Origin: Malachius bipustulatus
Lineage: Eukaryota; Arthropoda; Insecta; Coleoptera; Melyridae
Assembly (NCBI GenBank): GCA_910589415.1
Contig: OU342630.1
Coordinates: 47,090,012 to 47,154,011 of the forward strand
Direction: 5' to 3'
Length of the DNA: 64,000 nt
Shown here: positions 11,058 through 23,900 of the stretch, piece after piece
How positions within the stretch are numbered: the stretch's first letter is position 1
Layout of the letters: each line of letters begins with the position of its first letter
The notes under the pieces: generated by a model
Told to the model about the DNA's origin: nothing
Database searches by the model: none
The model's input: only the letters and a program-made list of their open reading frames with translations
Program-made: the position numbers and the translations under genes

Positions 11058-12134
11058 CCAATAATAACTTAATTTAAAAGAAAAATACCTATTAATGATT
11101 GGATATAGGTAGGTACTGTTGACTTTCATTTATCTAAAGATAAATCATTCATAGATTCCTATTTATATAAATAATCCTAAATTAAATAGAATTTTAATGG
11201 CAACAATCCAAATAAGTAAATAAATAAGAATGGCAAAAAAGGCAATATAAATAGATATATTAGGACAGTTGGAAACTTCAAACAATAATTCTTAGAAAAC
11301 TCGATGCATGTAAATTTAAAACAAAAACATTGATGAACGGAGATCAAAAAGCACTAAAAATGTGTAATGAAGTTTTAAAAACCGGCACTGTATTCTTAGT
11401 GAGAACAAAATAAATAATGAATTCCTCCGATCGACACAAATCACATGCGAGCTTGAAGACAGAGGTCACTGACAGTTTTTTGTCACTGAAACAGTCGATA
11501 CTTCAGTTTTTTTTTAATTAGTGCTTAGGAAAATAGGTAGGTAATAAAATATTGCCAATGTTTGCAAAAATTATGTTTTTTTTTTAATCTTTTCTATTTT
11601 TAGTTGATGAAAAAATGTTGGACGTTTTTGTTTTCCTAGGCAAGATCCAAGATCTTGCCAAGATCCAAGAAACAGACACCTAGGTATGCAGGGGTGATTC
11701 ATGATTAATGCAACCTAGTTACCTGGCATTTAACTCTACGTAGAGGACATCGAGGAAAGTCTATAAATTTATGATTTTTTTTTGTCAAACGGTACGAATC
11801 AAAACACGTTTTCTCTGTTTAGACTTAAATTTTAAACGGCCCCGATATCTTTGCAACGGTTTGATGAAATTCAACGAAATATGGCAGAAACTACCGTGGC
11901 ACTTCAAGATCACCTATCAGCAAATTGAAAATCCAGGAGCGCACTTGAAAAGAAATGGTTTCCACTGTTTTGGCAGGGAAGCACATTTTCCTACCGACTT
12001 TCGGTAAAAAAGGGATCGGATTCTGAACTTCACATACCTAATACCTATAATATCAATATGTTGAAAATATATAAAATAATATCAATGTACGCAAATGTGA
12101 TCAATTTTAATCTTTTTTTGAAATCATTAGGAAG
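11058..12134. other. AT-rich intergenic DNA, no gene
   Basis: No conserved protein is readable. A short palindrome, GGCAAGATCCAAGATCTTGCC without its last base, sits at 11640-11660. TGCAGGGGTGATTCATGA near 11687 resembles a decayed CAGGGTG-type transposon end. Confidence 0.35.
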
Positions 12135-12725
12135 GGGTATAATTTCGGGAAAAATACGTTTCAAACACAAGTTATCAAGTTTGGAGGGGGACATCGTTTG
12201 GAGACAAAAGCTTAACGCTCTACCTAGGGGTGGGGGTGACTAGGACGTCTTGTATAGGAACCTCCAATTTTTATTGCCGATTATTATTTTTCATGAAAAG
12301 TAATAAACTTTTGTCTGAAGCATTTTTCCATGGCATGCAGGAAAACTGCAAGAGGCAAAAGTTGTTTGGTTTGGACAGGGCCATCGGTTGGACATAAAAA
12401 CTACCCTCACTGTCAATTCATTCCCACTCCAATCTTTAGGGATATAACTTTCAAATTGGTATTGGAGGTTGGGGGTAGTTTTTATGTCCAACCGATGGTC
12501 CTGTCCAAACCAAACAACTTTTGCCTCTTGCAATTTTCCCCCTGGAGACTGTTGTTTAGTCATAAGAAAATAATGAGGGTTACATCAAGAAAAAATGCTT
12601 CAGGCAAATGATGCTTATTTTATCATGAAAAATATTTATGAAGAATGAGGGTGGTTTTGTTCCCAAACGATGTCGCCCTCCAAAATGATGTTTTTTCCCT
12701 AAATGCAAGTGTTATTGAACTGACG
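12135..12725. repeat. Fold-back element with long complementary arms
   Basis: Inner arms at about 12342-12410 and 12470-12545 are almost perfectly complementary: AAGAGGCAAAAGTTGTTTGG and ACCATCGGTTGGACAT are mirrored. Outer parts also pair, with GACATCGTTTGG near 12190 against CCAAACGATGTC near 12665 and CTGAAGCATTTTT against AAAAATGCTTCAG. The two overlapping open frames here are palindrome shadows, not genes. Confidence 0.8.
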
Positions 12726-14110
12726 ACAATGGGTTTCAACGCACCAGATTCCGAAAAAATTAGTTTATGTGATAAATTAATAAAAGCGCCAGGGTGTAGT
12801 TTTTGGTAGGTACCTACCTAATACTTCTCAAAATCAACCAATTTATTGGATAGACATTTAACACTGATGGTGATGACTCAGCAAACTTTAATAAAAGAAA
12901 GAAGACAAACCAAGACTTGTCTGGGACGTTATTATTGTCCATGAGTAAAACAAATAGTATATCGGGATTAAAATTGGTGCTTTTTTTTTAGCGCACCTTA
13001 ATTACAAAAAAAATGGTTTCAGCAGCCTTAGATTATTTATAATAACAGTAGTATAGTATAGTTATTAATTAAATTTAATTGAAACAGGGTGACCTATAAA
13101 AAATTAATTTTCAATAATTTGTAAGAACCGCAAGCTCCAGAGAACTGAATTCCAGAGAATATAGATGCGTTGAAGCAATGCGCACATAGATAGTTTCAGG
13201 CAGGATTTCGTGTTCCAGAAAGCTTTTCAGATTTTCAGCAGTGGGCTTCAGTATTTCAGAGCACGAACTGCACGCACCCAAGTTTCGCAACGATGTTCTA
13301 TTCGGGTGCGATCAATTCTCTCATTTTCCGCATCACATTTCCCAAGCAGTGTAAGTAGTTTAGTTGTAAATAGAATGTTCTCGTTTGTTTTGAAAGGGCA
13401 TGCTGGCGTTTTATGTTTAAGTTGATGCTTGTTAATAGGATGACGATCGATTCATGTGTTTTCTTAACATGTTTCTATTTTCACGAATTACATAGGTACA
13501 GGTACAACATTCATATGTGTTTATTTTTTACCAGCTGTAAATTTGACTTCAAGCTCATAAAATTAATGTTTATTTCTCTAGAAATTAGTCATAAGATCGT
13601 ATCGATTCAAGGGATGCTGCGTCCTTGAACTTATAGTAGGTACCTAAATAAATTTACAATACAATAATACAAATAAAAGGTACAATAGTTCACTTGAAAT
13701 TTTACCTAAATTTTTTAGACCCAACTATCTTTATGATTTTATTGTTATTTATTATTAAATTATCGTAAGTCTTCACTTTTATGGTATCACTTATAGTTCA
13801 GTATTGAGGTGTACCTACCTAATTAATTCAATTTAACAAGAAAATATATCAGTTATAGAGCTTCTTATTAAAATTTGGTTCAATACACTTGCTATAACTT
13901 GTTGTACCTGCTCATCACATTTAAAAAAAAATATTTTACAATACATTTTTATTTATTAACGCTTATTTTAAAGCAAACTTTTATTTTGGACCTAATAGCC
14001 TTTAGAACAAATTCCACTGATGAATATTCTGGTTTTCAAGAAAACTACAAAAAAAGCCGACCGGCTATCACTATAATATCAAATAGTAGTGCGAAATTGC
14101 TAAAACTATA
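12726..14110. other. AT-rich DNA, no recognised gene
   Basis: Short open frames at 13210-13628 and 13875-14138 have no recognisable family or splice structure. TAGGTACCTA-type words are frequent. Confidence 0.35.
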
Positions 14111-14626
14111 CAGGATGTCCCAGAATAACTATTCATAATTTCCAGGCATGATAGGGGACATCAAAACAATTTTTTTTTCCTAAATGTGTCCTAAAATGTC
14201 TGATTTTCAAGATACAAAATGGTGAAGTTAAAAAAAATCGGTTTTCATTAATATCTCAGAGATCCTTTTATCTATTTTGGGGAATTTTGGTAGTTGCATT
14301 AATTGTGATAAGACGCACTTTTTTGTTTCCTGATATTTTGTTGTATCTTCTTCATTTTGGAGAAAAAAAAGTCGCCTCAAAGCATGTCGAAAAATTGATC
14401 AAATAAAATCATTAAAATTAAAATTAATTTTCATTCTCCCCTTTACGAAATTGTAACTTTCTGTCTTGATAAGACAACCGAAAGCGAAAGTAAAACATCC
14501 TAGGTGATAGGTTGCTAGGTGGTTGCTAGCTATGAAAAACTTTCGTGGCCTGGACAAAAAAGTAGAAATGTCAGTTTGATTAACGTTTATTTAGATGGGA
14601 AATTAAATGTAAAACTACAATAAAAA

Positions 14627-14694
14627 ATTCCAGTAAATCTTTCTGGAACATAAAAATAATTATTATTGTATGTTCCAGAAAGATTTACTGGAAT
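14627..14694. repeat. Perfect 26-bp inverted repeat (hairpin)
   Basis: The left arm begins ATTCCAGTAAATCTTTC and its exact reverse complement ends at 14694, with a 16-nt AT loop between. It is off-centre in the surrounding fold-back element, so it is a separate palindrome. A perfect match over 26 bp suggests a recent origin. Confidence 0.8.
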
Positions 14695-14939
14695 TTGCAG
14701 CTTCTTGAATGAAATTCATTTTGAACTAAACTACGATCAAAGATTCTGAAATTATAGCGGTACAGAGTTTTAAACTTGACAGTGTCATAAATTAATAATT
14801 TAAAACTATCGTTACTATGGTAATGTTAAAAACATGGCACCTTATAATAATTCCATTGTTATCACTGAATCGTATTATTTTACTCATTTCTTCTTAATCC
14901 GTGGTTCAATATGGCAAGGGGAGAATGAAAAGTTTAATA

Positions 14940-15064
14940 CATTACACGCTACGAAAGCTCTTTCAGGTGCTCGGAGTTTTTAAATATCCTCGGCTACGCT
15001 ACGCTTCGCCTCGGCTATTCAAATACTCCTCACACCTAAAAGTGAACTTTCGTAGCTTGTAATG
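14940..15064. mobile_element. MITE with CATTACACGCTACGAAAG termini
   Basis: 125 bp, TA-flanked, beginning CATTACACGCTACGAAAG and ending CTTTCGTAGCTTGTAATG. The inner arms are GC-rich and made of CTCGGCTACGC-like words. It is inserted within the fold-back element 14111-15521. Confidence 0.7.
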
Positions 15065-15521
15065 TAAATAACTATTTTTGACATGCATTTGTAGCGGCTT
15101 TAATTTTTTTCCTCCAAAACATAGTGAGATAAGCACGAAAAAATATCAAGAGACAAAAAAGTTGTGTTTTTATCTGTTTAATCCTAAACATGAAATAAAA
15201 AATTCAAATTTGTAAACAAGTTGGAGGCGTACATTTTTTTTATTCGTGAGACTGCCCACCAGGACGCCACCGGAACTCGCAATAACCATCGAGTTAACTT
15301 CGCGTCTCATCACAACGAACAACACTGCAAAATCTTACGAAAATTGGCAAAAGGACCTTTGAAATATTAATAAAAAAAACAATTTTTGTCTTTAAAGTTT
15401 CACATCCCGTATTTTGAAAACTTAGCTTTTTCGGACATCAAGTTTATAGGAATTTTTTTATGTTTTGATGTCCCCTATCACGCTTGAAACTAACGAATAC
15501 TTAATTATTCTGGGACACCTG

Positions 15522-15857
15522 TATAGGGATAGATAAATAAGTAAAATACTCCAAAATATAGGACTTTTATTAAAAAATCGTCATTTTCGAAAATATCTTC
15601 AATTTATAATTTTTTAAAACATTACTGTTTTGTTTATCATCAATCAATATCTTAAATTAACTTTACCCAATATTTTTGAAAATGGGCAGTCTCATTTGCT
15701 ATAGTCAGGGGCTAATTAAACCCTGAATAGATTAAAATTATTCCAGTAGTGGCCTCTCGGGGAACACGTCAATTAATATTATTTTGAAGAAACTTTTTTT
15801 AAAGTACGCCAGTGTTTTTTTTTTGAGTTTCTATTATTTGCCAGATTAGTGGCGTCT
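15522..15857. other. Intergenic DNA, no gene
   Basis: AT-rich spacer between two fold-back elements; nothing recognisable. Confidence 0.4.
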
Positions 15858-17078
15858 ATGAGTCGGAAATAACCCGAAATTTACGAATTTTTTCAGACGC
15901 AACGAAAACACTTTCTTCCCCTGTTTTTTAGGGTGCTGAACACGATGGCGTAGGGCAAATTTATTTTTCGGGTTGCGTTCACCCCCTATTGGCCAAAAAC
16001 CACCCCCTTTTTTAAAATCTCCGTTCTAATGCCCTCGGATCGGAAAAAAACGCGTGCAACTTGCTTCTGAAGATGCCTTATTGTATCTAATGATAACTGC
16101 CCGTCATCCTACCCCCCCCCCTCCTTGGCCGAGAACCACCCTCCAAGGGGGTTGAAAATGTCTTTTTTCTTATAATCCTGAATATTTCTGCATTCCTCCG
16201 TTTTCGATGATGCTAAAGACACGATGGTAACCACCTTACACCGCTGCCACCCGTTTTCATCCCCCCAAATCGAGGAAACACCTTCCAAGGGGGTTTAAAA
16301 TGTGTTTTTTATTAATTAGGCAGCCTCATACCGCATACCCCCATCCCCTATTCAAGGGTGTTGAACACGATGATCACTACCTTAGACCTCTACCATCCCC
16401 CTAAATTGACAAAATCACCCTCCAAGGGAGTTGAATTTTTTATTTTTTTTTAATTAACAATGTTTTATTAAACGTTTGCCTTGATTTATCACCATCAAAA
16501 TACCCTAGTCAAAAACATAATTCAAAACTGTGAGCAAAACTGTAACCCTATTAAAAAACATATGATATAATATGATATCTTGTGTATTCAAGCACCCTTG
16601 AAAACGGGGGTATGCGGCAGGTTGCCTAATTAATAAAAAAACACATTTTCAACCCCTTTGACGGGTGTTTTCCTGGATTTGGGGGGATGAAAACGAATGG
16701 TAGAGGTCTAAGGTAGTGACCATCGTGTTCAGCAGCCTTGAAATCGGGGAGATGCGGCAGGTTGCCCGATTAATAAAAAACACATTTTCAACCCCCTTGG
16801 AGGATGGTTCTTGGCCAAGGGGGTGGACGTAGGGTGACGAGCAGTTGCCATTAGATAAAAGGCATCTCCAGAAGCGAGTTGCATGCGTTTTTTCCGACCC
16901 GGGGGTATTAGAGCGGAGATTTGAAAAAAGGGGGTGATTTTTGGCCAATAGGGGGTGAACGCAACTCGAAAAAGAAATTTGAGCTACCCCATCGTGTTCA
17001 GCACCCTCGAAAACGGGGGGAGGAAGTGGTTTCATTGCGTCTGAAAAAATTCGGGTGTTTTCCGACTCATATAGTTAT
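15858..17078. repeat. Large fold-back repeat, C-rich and G-rich arms
   Basis: The left arm starts ATGAGTCGGAAATAACCCG and the right arm ends CGGGTGTTTTCCGACTCAT. Matching inner blocks include TTTTTTCAGACGC, CACGATGG against CCATCGTG, and TTGGCCAAAAACCACC. Within each arm a sub-repeat built on ACCCTCCAAGGGGGTTGA recurs, so it is both palindromic and internally repeated. The 128-codon minus-strand frame (16649-17035) is a product of this structure. Confidence 0.78.
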
Positions 17079-17272
17079 TTGTTTTTTTTTATATAGTTGC
17101 TAGTTTTTTGTAGTTCATATTGTTTGGTATTTCTTTTCTTTTCTTCTTGTTATATTACTGCTGTTTATTTTCTGTATGTTACCTATTTACACTTTGTATT
17201 CCCCACCGGTAATTGGCTTCGGCTGTAGGTGGCTGTACTAAATAAAAATAAATAAAATAAATAAATAAATGA
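17079..17272 (+). mobile_element. 3' end of a non-LTR retrotransposon
   Basis: Ends with AATTGGCTTCGGCTGTAGG, GTGGCTG and an AAATAAATAAAT tail, a style typical of insect LINE or SINE 3' ends. No reverse transcriptase is present, so this is a short, 5'-truncated tail. Confidence 0.5.
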
Positions 17273-17289
17273 TTAAACAACTACAAGTA

Positions 17290-17725
17290 CCTACAAATTT
17301 TCTGCAAATTGATTTTTTTCGTATCTTGCTTCGTTTTCGAAGTAAAAAATAAGAGCCACTTTATTGCATGTTCATGACTCACACAAAAACATTTAAAAGA
17401 ACACGGTTTTTTTAATGTAACAATTTTTATAACACTTTCTATGACTAGAGTAATAGAGTAAAAGAAGAAGATATGCAAAAAAGAACAGTTACATCCCATT
17501 GTTATTCATTTGTTCATAGTTTTTTATGTTGTTCGAGGACATGCAACATTCAATCAAGAGGTTCTTATTTTTTATTTCAAAGACAAAGCAAGATACGAAA
17601 AACATTTAATAAACAAAAACGTTATAATATGTTTTATAAGTTTCTTGAAAATAATATCTTATGGTATTAGCTACCTGTAAATTTTAATGCAAATTAATTT
17701 TTTTTATTGGTGAAGATTTTATGAT
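17290..17725. repeat. Mixed inverted and direct repeat
   Basis: CGTATCTTGCTTCGTTTTCG near 17320 is mirrored by CAAAGCAAGATACG near 17585, giving inverted arms around 17450. Separately, ACAAATTTTCTGCAAATTGA (17293) recurs in direct orientation near 17676. No coding function. Confidence 0.5.
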
Positions 17726-17744
17726 TGAACTAAGTTTTTTGCCC

Positions 17745-18060
17745 TTTTCCCGACAAATTATCAAACATCAAAGCGAGTTTTTTGTCGTGAATGACCCTTC
17801 TTCTCGAGAAAGGTTCACGTTGGGGCTTTTGACCAAGTGCACCTTTGCAACTTTATTATGTATAAAGCATTTGAGATTTAAAATGGACTTCCAAAATGCC
17901 AATTTTCTCAGTGTCGTAGAAATTTGGGGAAAAAATCTAACGCACCCCCAAAATCTCCGTCACCATAATATGAAAAAAAAAATTAGTATAAAAATAAGTC
18001 GTCATGCAAGAGCTACCCGTCTGACATTTAAAAAATTTTCAAAGCCGAGTTGATCCCATG
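17745..18060. repeat. Dispersed repeat module, copy 1
   Basis: Similar in order and spacing to 33945-34200: AAGCGAGTTTTT, a GTGAATGACC-type word, CGAGAAAGGTTCACGTTGG, GACCAAG, CAGTGTCGTAGA, AAAATCTCCG and a run of A. The end (TCAAAGCCGAGTTGATCCCA) recurs near 32440. It lies in unrelated contexts, so it is an old transposon component. Confidence 0.55.
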
Positions 18061-18784
18061 GTTTTCATATAGTCAACTTTATAGCCAAAGAAAATTTTCA
18101 GCCAGAAAGACAACATTTCGCAAAATTTTGTTTAGAGTGTGATAAATTAATGGTTTCCTTGATTTTTTTGCACCTAATGACATGCATGAAACACCAATAT
18201 GGCGGTCATAAGGAAAACTAGAGTCGCTATAATAAGAAAACCTTGGGATCTAGTCCACTTTACAAATTTTTGAAATTTTAATTGGATAAGTAGCTCATGA
18301 CAACGCATAAACTCATTGTTCATATCATTGGTATGATAGGTGTACTAAAGAACATTTACATTCCTTTGGTCCGTAATAATCGCTTATAAAATATTTTTGA
18401 GCCACACGTGGTGAACACTTTCAAAACTGGCGGTAGAGCGATATCGCTTTGGCTTTGACACGTTTTCGGGCACTCACCTATGGGTATAACTTGAAGACGG
18501 TTGAAGATGCAGGATAAGCGTTCACATGCATGTAGCGCATCTTTTCGAGTTCTAATTTCATTGAAATACAGGGTGGGTAATAATAAGGTGGTCAAAATTT
18601 AATTTTTTTTATAAAAGTAGATATTTTCAAAGTTAGTAGGTACCTACCTACCTACACATGTTGTATTGTGGGTGAAAAAAAAAACATTTACATATTATTT
18701 TTAGAAAATAATTCAAAACGCCTAAGATTCCAGTTTTTTGCCTGAATATTTACGTGGATAAAAATTGATTTTAAATATTTATTG
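18061..18784. other. Non-coding DNA with a lone CAGGGTG end
   Basis: ATACAGGGTGGGTAATAAT near 18566 looks like a single transposon terminus without a partner. A microsatellite-like run of TACC/CTAC occurs near 18640-18655. No gene is recognised. Confidence 0.4.
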
Positions 18785-20590
18785 TTAGAGATGTATCTGA
18801 AACAGATCTATCATAATTCCGGGGAAATCTGCCGCAACAACGTGTGAATTTGGGACAAAAAATAAAAAATATAACAAATCGCATTTTACATAAGCCTCGT
18901 TGCTTATAGGACCGACCCTCTCAATTGTCAATTGTACATTTTTTTCGGCAAAGGTGTACATTGCCGTGACGACCGACATAAAATTGCGAAAATGGAAGGT
19001 TATTCTGACATCATTTTTAGAAAGAAAAATAAAATCAGCCAAAATTAAATTTTCTTGTTGTGAGTGATGTACAGGTGATTCATTATAATGTCGCCCCCCT
19101 TTAACTTTGTTATTATGTGTCTCAAAAAAATTAAAAGTAGGGTTATGTAGGTGCTAAAAAAGACTTTTTTATACGTATAACAAAAATTTGAAAATAGATC
19201 AGTATACAGGGAAAACCAAAAATTTAATTTTTTTTCAATGGAACACCCTATATATGAATTTATTTTTCGATTCCTCGTAAAATTCTAAGCATAATTTATA
19301 TAACATACCGTATACCTAAATTCAATAGTTTCTGAAATATTCGCATTTGAAACTATTGAAAAAACCGTGTGTATAACTACCAAATTGAAAACCTCGATCA
19401 TCTAAAAGATTTGATACGGATTAAAATTAATAATTTAAATGAAAATAACCCAGAATTCATAACAGATTCATTGGAGAAAATGCGAACAACCCTTATAAAT
19501 CCTTATAAACCCTTATAAAATGTGTTGAAAAAAATGGAGGCCCAATAGAGCATTTTATTGTTAGATTTCTTGATTTGCAACAGGTGTTTTATAAAATATT
19601 TGATGATGTTTCAAATGCGAATATTTCAGAAGCCTTTGAATTTAGGTATACGGTATGTTATATAAGTTATGCTTAGAATTTTACGAGGAATCGAAAAATA
19701 AATTCATATATAGGGTGTTCCATTGAAAAAAAAATTAAATTTTTGGTTTTCCCTGTATACTGATCTACTTTCAAATTTTTGTTACACGTATAAAAAAGTC
19801 TTTTTTAGCACCTACATAACCCCACTTTTAATTTTTTTGGGACACATGAAATAACAAAGTTAAAGGGGGGCGACATTATAATGAATCACCCTGTACCTGG
19901 AAGAGATCTATCATATTCCGGAATACCTGTTCCCAACAACATTATGTTTTGTATTTTGGGTAAAAACTGAAAATTTAATTTTGGCACAAAAAAGTCGGGT
20001 TGATGTTTATAGAAACCGCTTTCTCGATTGCTATTAATTTTTTCAGCAAAGATGTACATTGACATGAGGACCGACACACGTGAAAATAAAAGCCGTTCGA
20101 AAAAAAATGAAAAACGCACAAAATGGAAGTTTTTTTTTTAAATACTTAAGAGCCAATTTTAGCAGCAAAAAACTTATTTTGTTACAAAAAAATCGCGCTG
20201 ATACTTGTATAGGCCTCATTTTTTCGTTTGCCATCATTTTATCAGAACAGATCTATATTGACACGTGAACCGACAAGCGTTTTGACGTGATTATTTATGG
20301 AAAAAATTAGAGCTGGACGAAATTACAGTTTTTGCCTGAATAATAAATTGAACGATTTCGCAAAGAATTCCTTGATTTTCGGCAAAAACTCTAAAAACGG
20401 CTATTAAAAAAAAAAAAGAAAAATGAAAGTATTCTGACGTGTAAATTTTCGGCAAAAAAATAAAAATTCTAAAAAAATGCATTTTTTCACAAAAAGTCGC
20501 GTCATTAGTAGGACAGCCTTTTTCGATTGCCTCATTTTTTCAGAAAAATGTGCATTAACCCGATGACCGAAATGTAAAGGTTTTGCTGTA
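18785..20590. repeat. Degenerate tandem array interrupted by a fold-back
   Basis: A motif of the form ATGTACATTGACATGAGGACCGAC recurs, diverged, near 18953, 20050, 20249 and 20546. Each is preceded by a CGATTGCC and TTTTTTCAG-like stretch, and GATCTATCAT occurs near 18807 and 19906. Units are about 200-300 bp. The array is split by the element 19072-19893. Minus-strand open frames in each unit are related because the units are. Confidence 0.55.
19072..19893. mobile_element. TA-flanked fold-back element inside the array
   Basis: Begins CAGGTGATTCATTATAATG and ends CATTATAATGAATCACCCTG, with TA on each side. The arms are near-identical for about 280 bp: CTTTAACTTTGTTAT, AAAAGACTTTTTTATACGT and TATACGGTATGTTATATAA are all mirrored. 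Inside, a second set of end-like words (TATACAGGG, GAACACCCTATAT) lies in the same arms. No coding sequence. Confidence 0.82.
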
Positions 20591-20916
20591 TCCTCAACCG
20601 TTTTCAAGTTTTACCCAGGCGAGTGTCAGAAAACATGGTGTGATCTTATCCACTGCTTCGTGGTAAATATTCCAAATAGATTCTTCAAAAAAAATATTAA
20701 TTAATGTTGATATGCAAAATTACTTTATCCTCTAGACCAAAATGAAAAGCAGCTTCAAATTTGTTGTTTCCCTTTAATTAGCCTTGTAGCCTGTCTTGAA
20801 AGTGGTGTCGCCCTGTATACTTGTACGTCCCAAAATATATTCATCAAACTTACAAATTGTATAATTTCTGGTTTGTACAGATTGTTGACTACCCCGAATC
20901 GTTTGACTACCCGAAA

Positions 20917-23900
20917 ATGGCAGTGGAAATCTTGGACGAAGATCACTTTGCCATCAGCGCAATCGTCACCATCACAATGCAGATTATTTTCTTCACAGTT
21001 GCTGCCACATTCCAGATGGACAAAGTCACCGATTTCTCTGGCGGAATCAATTTCATAATTGTAGCGTTACTCACTTTTTTTCTTGGGCAAGGCGGCAAGG
21101 TAAGGTTAAAGTAGCTGCTGTAATAAGAATGTTTCAAATATACATTTTACGAGTGTTTAGAAGTTATCCCCTGCCGTGTTTATTTATTATTCTATTCTTA
21201 AGAATTATACGATGCACCTAACGTAAATAGTTATCATAAACATTTCAAATGGTTGCTGTTAAAAGTACATAGATTGATAATAAACCATAGCAATAAAAAT
21301 CAATCCGCGTTATTATGGTCGACAAGCGGCACTATAGTAAGTAAATAGGTAGCCTATAGGTACATACAACTTCAAGGAAAATTTAAATTGCACAGTGCAC
21401 ACCCCCACTCACAGGTGTTTGCTTAATAATTTAGTCACGTGCTAACCTCGAGTTTTCGCGATAAAACTAATTTAATGCAGCTTTTTGGAAATAGGAGGTA
21501 CACATATATAAAAAATTATACTTATTTTTCTGAAATTATTATTCTTATGTAGGTACCTGCACTCTGAAGATCGCAATTCTTGACCAATTTGGCGATTATC
21601 GTTTCTATAGATTTGGCAATTATATGAATAGGAATAGAAAACTATTGATTTTCACAATGACTTTGCAGTTTTTGGACCTTTATATGAATTTAAAAAAATA
21701 ATAGCATCAATCACACGGAGCAAATTTTGTAATAAGGGGCAGCGAGAGTAAAAGCGTTTGCACACAATGCAATATTTCGTCCGACATGTCGGACGCAGTA
21801 ATTCCGAAGTTATCCAACCAATACTACGCAAACTGAATTGTGGGTGAAGTTATTCACACGACCAATCTGGCCACATTATGCACAGAAATCGTGTATCTCT
21901 TTGGAAGACCGATAGGAGGATGGTATTATAACCTTTGTTAAGTGACCGAACGGGTTGTCTGGTTCATTATTTTGGCATCGTGCAGCCAAGAAGTAAGGTC
22001 TAAAAGTCTAAAAACTACATTTTCCAGAAAACTTTTTTTTTCACCATGAGCTGCTTTAATTACACACATATTTTAATATAAATTTGTATAAGTATTTTGA
22101 ATATACACAGTTTCAAATACAGCATGAATAAATAGGAAGCGTAATAATATGTTAAAGAAAAAAGATGGACGTGGAATATTTTTTAAACTGGTAAGTATTC
22201 CAAGTCCATTTTTTGGACTTAGGTTAGTTATGTGTTTTGGATATAATATACTTTCTGAGAGTTCATTTTATTAGCTTTAGATCAAAACTCTCAATGTTCG
22301 CTTAGCAATAAAAGCCGCAAAGCTTCTATTTGTTCCAAAAACAGTATATCCTTGAAGGTTATCTTGCAGTTAGAGTTAAATGAGCAAGGATCTTAAAAAA
22401 AAAGTTTTTCAAAATTACGAAGCAGAATTAACCTAAGTCCACAATTTGTTGGACATGGGATGTTATTTGAAAGCAGAACTAGTATAAGTCCTAACACGAC
22501 ACTAACATAGGCTATACCTTATGGTAATAATAAGCATAGTTCTGCACTCTGCACTGAAAATTATTTACTGGAGCATTGACATAGGTACTTTCTCGCGAAC
22601 TTAGATTAGTTCTACATTAAACATTTGGGCACCCTTGGACATAAGCTTATTTGTAATTTACCTAGTACGGGATAAATAGAATTATTAGGACTTGGATTAG
22701 TTCTGCATTCGATCGGCGACACCTTACTCTATTGTTTTGTATAAAATCTCATTTTTGGCAAAAATGGATTTAGGCTACTTCTGTTTTAAGGTGACGTTAT
22801 CAAAATTTGCATTTTTAATTTCTAGACTTTTGAATTCAAAATGAAATAACATCTCAAAATCGACATAACATAGTGCCTTTTCTAGTAATAACGATCACCA
22901 TTATATCACGCCTCATAATCCATCCTTTCTATAGTACTTTCTCACTCTAAACTGTGCCTCCTATAGTGGAGAGCTTAGGCATGTTGTTGGATTGTCGTGG
23001 ATAACTTCACTCACAACACAGCTTTCATTGCCTGCCCGGATTACTTAGGAAATTAGCGCATGCGACATGCCGCGTGAATAATCACATTTTGTGCAAGCAA
23101 ACGCTCTAAGTCTAATGTGTTTTCTCGTCGGTAGATAAAATCACTTATTGGGTAAAAATAGCACTGTCGGTTGATGCACTTATGATTTACAATAAGTTAT
23201 TTCGTTTTTGCTAATTAAAAAAGGATACTTATATTATGAACGTTAATGAAAATGAAAGAGTAAATATTGTAGAGGAAGGGAAGCTTACGACTCATGTAAG
23301 TAGTCGTAATAAAAGAAAATATTGTTATCAGGGAGCAGAAGGCCATTCTTCTTAAAGATTCTAAATCCGACATCTGAACAAGAGCTGTCACAATGGAGAA
23401 TTTCCGCTGGAGTTTTTAGTTTTTCGCTTACAGATACAGTAGAGAACTCAAGGGCTTAAAATACTTACAGCAAATATAGGTACGAGGCTAGACGAAATCC
23501 GTTCGTAAATGCTAAAGGCATTGATTAAAGAAGCACGTTTTGTATCCCACGCTTGTCCTTTAAACTTTATGAGCAATCAGAAAGACGCCTTAGGTTTGAC
23601 ATTAATAAGAAATCGAGGACAGAAAGAAAGGGCTGCTTAAATTATTATCGCAGTACTTTTGATTCACATTGATCGCTAGACGTATTGAAATTTTGGAACT
23701 GTTGGATTTGGGGAAGGGTGGTGAGACCTTTTGCAGACAATCGTGTAAAATATCATCTGTGGCTGTGTTCTTTGCACGTCATTCCTCCTAGAGTAGATTA
23801 AATAATAGACAATGCATTAATTTCTGTAGCCGTTAGTGAGAAGATTTATTTTTGAATTACATTTTTTTAGCTGACCTCCTAAGGGTCCGTCTCCTATTTT

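Larger units (their letters stand above)
14111..15521. mobile_element. TA-flanked fold-back element, CAGGATGTCCC ends
   Basis: Begins CAGGATGTCCCAGAATAA and ends TTATTCTGGGACACCTG, with TA on both sides (14109-14110 and 15522-15523). The next inverted block pairs GATAGGGGACATCAAAAC with GTTTTGATGTCCCCTATC. It contains a perfect 26-bp-arm hairpin (14627-14652 with 14669-14694) and a nested MITE (14940-15064). No transposase is seen. TA duplication and the termini fit Tc1/mariner-type mobilisation. Confidence 0.75.

Noticed and set aside
12291..12611. Overlapping frames of about 90 codons on both strands with similar peptides
   Set aside because: The similarity follows from the near-perfect palindrome; both cannot be genes and neither resembles a protein family.
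16649..17035. A 128-codon minus-strand open frame
   Set aside because: It is made of the arm of a large fold-back repeat with low-complexity C and G runs; no family resemblance.
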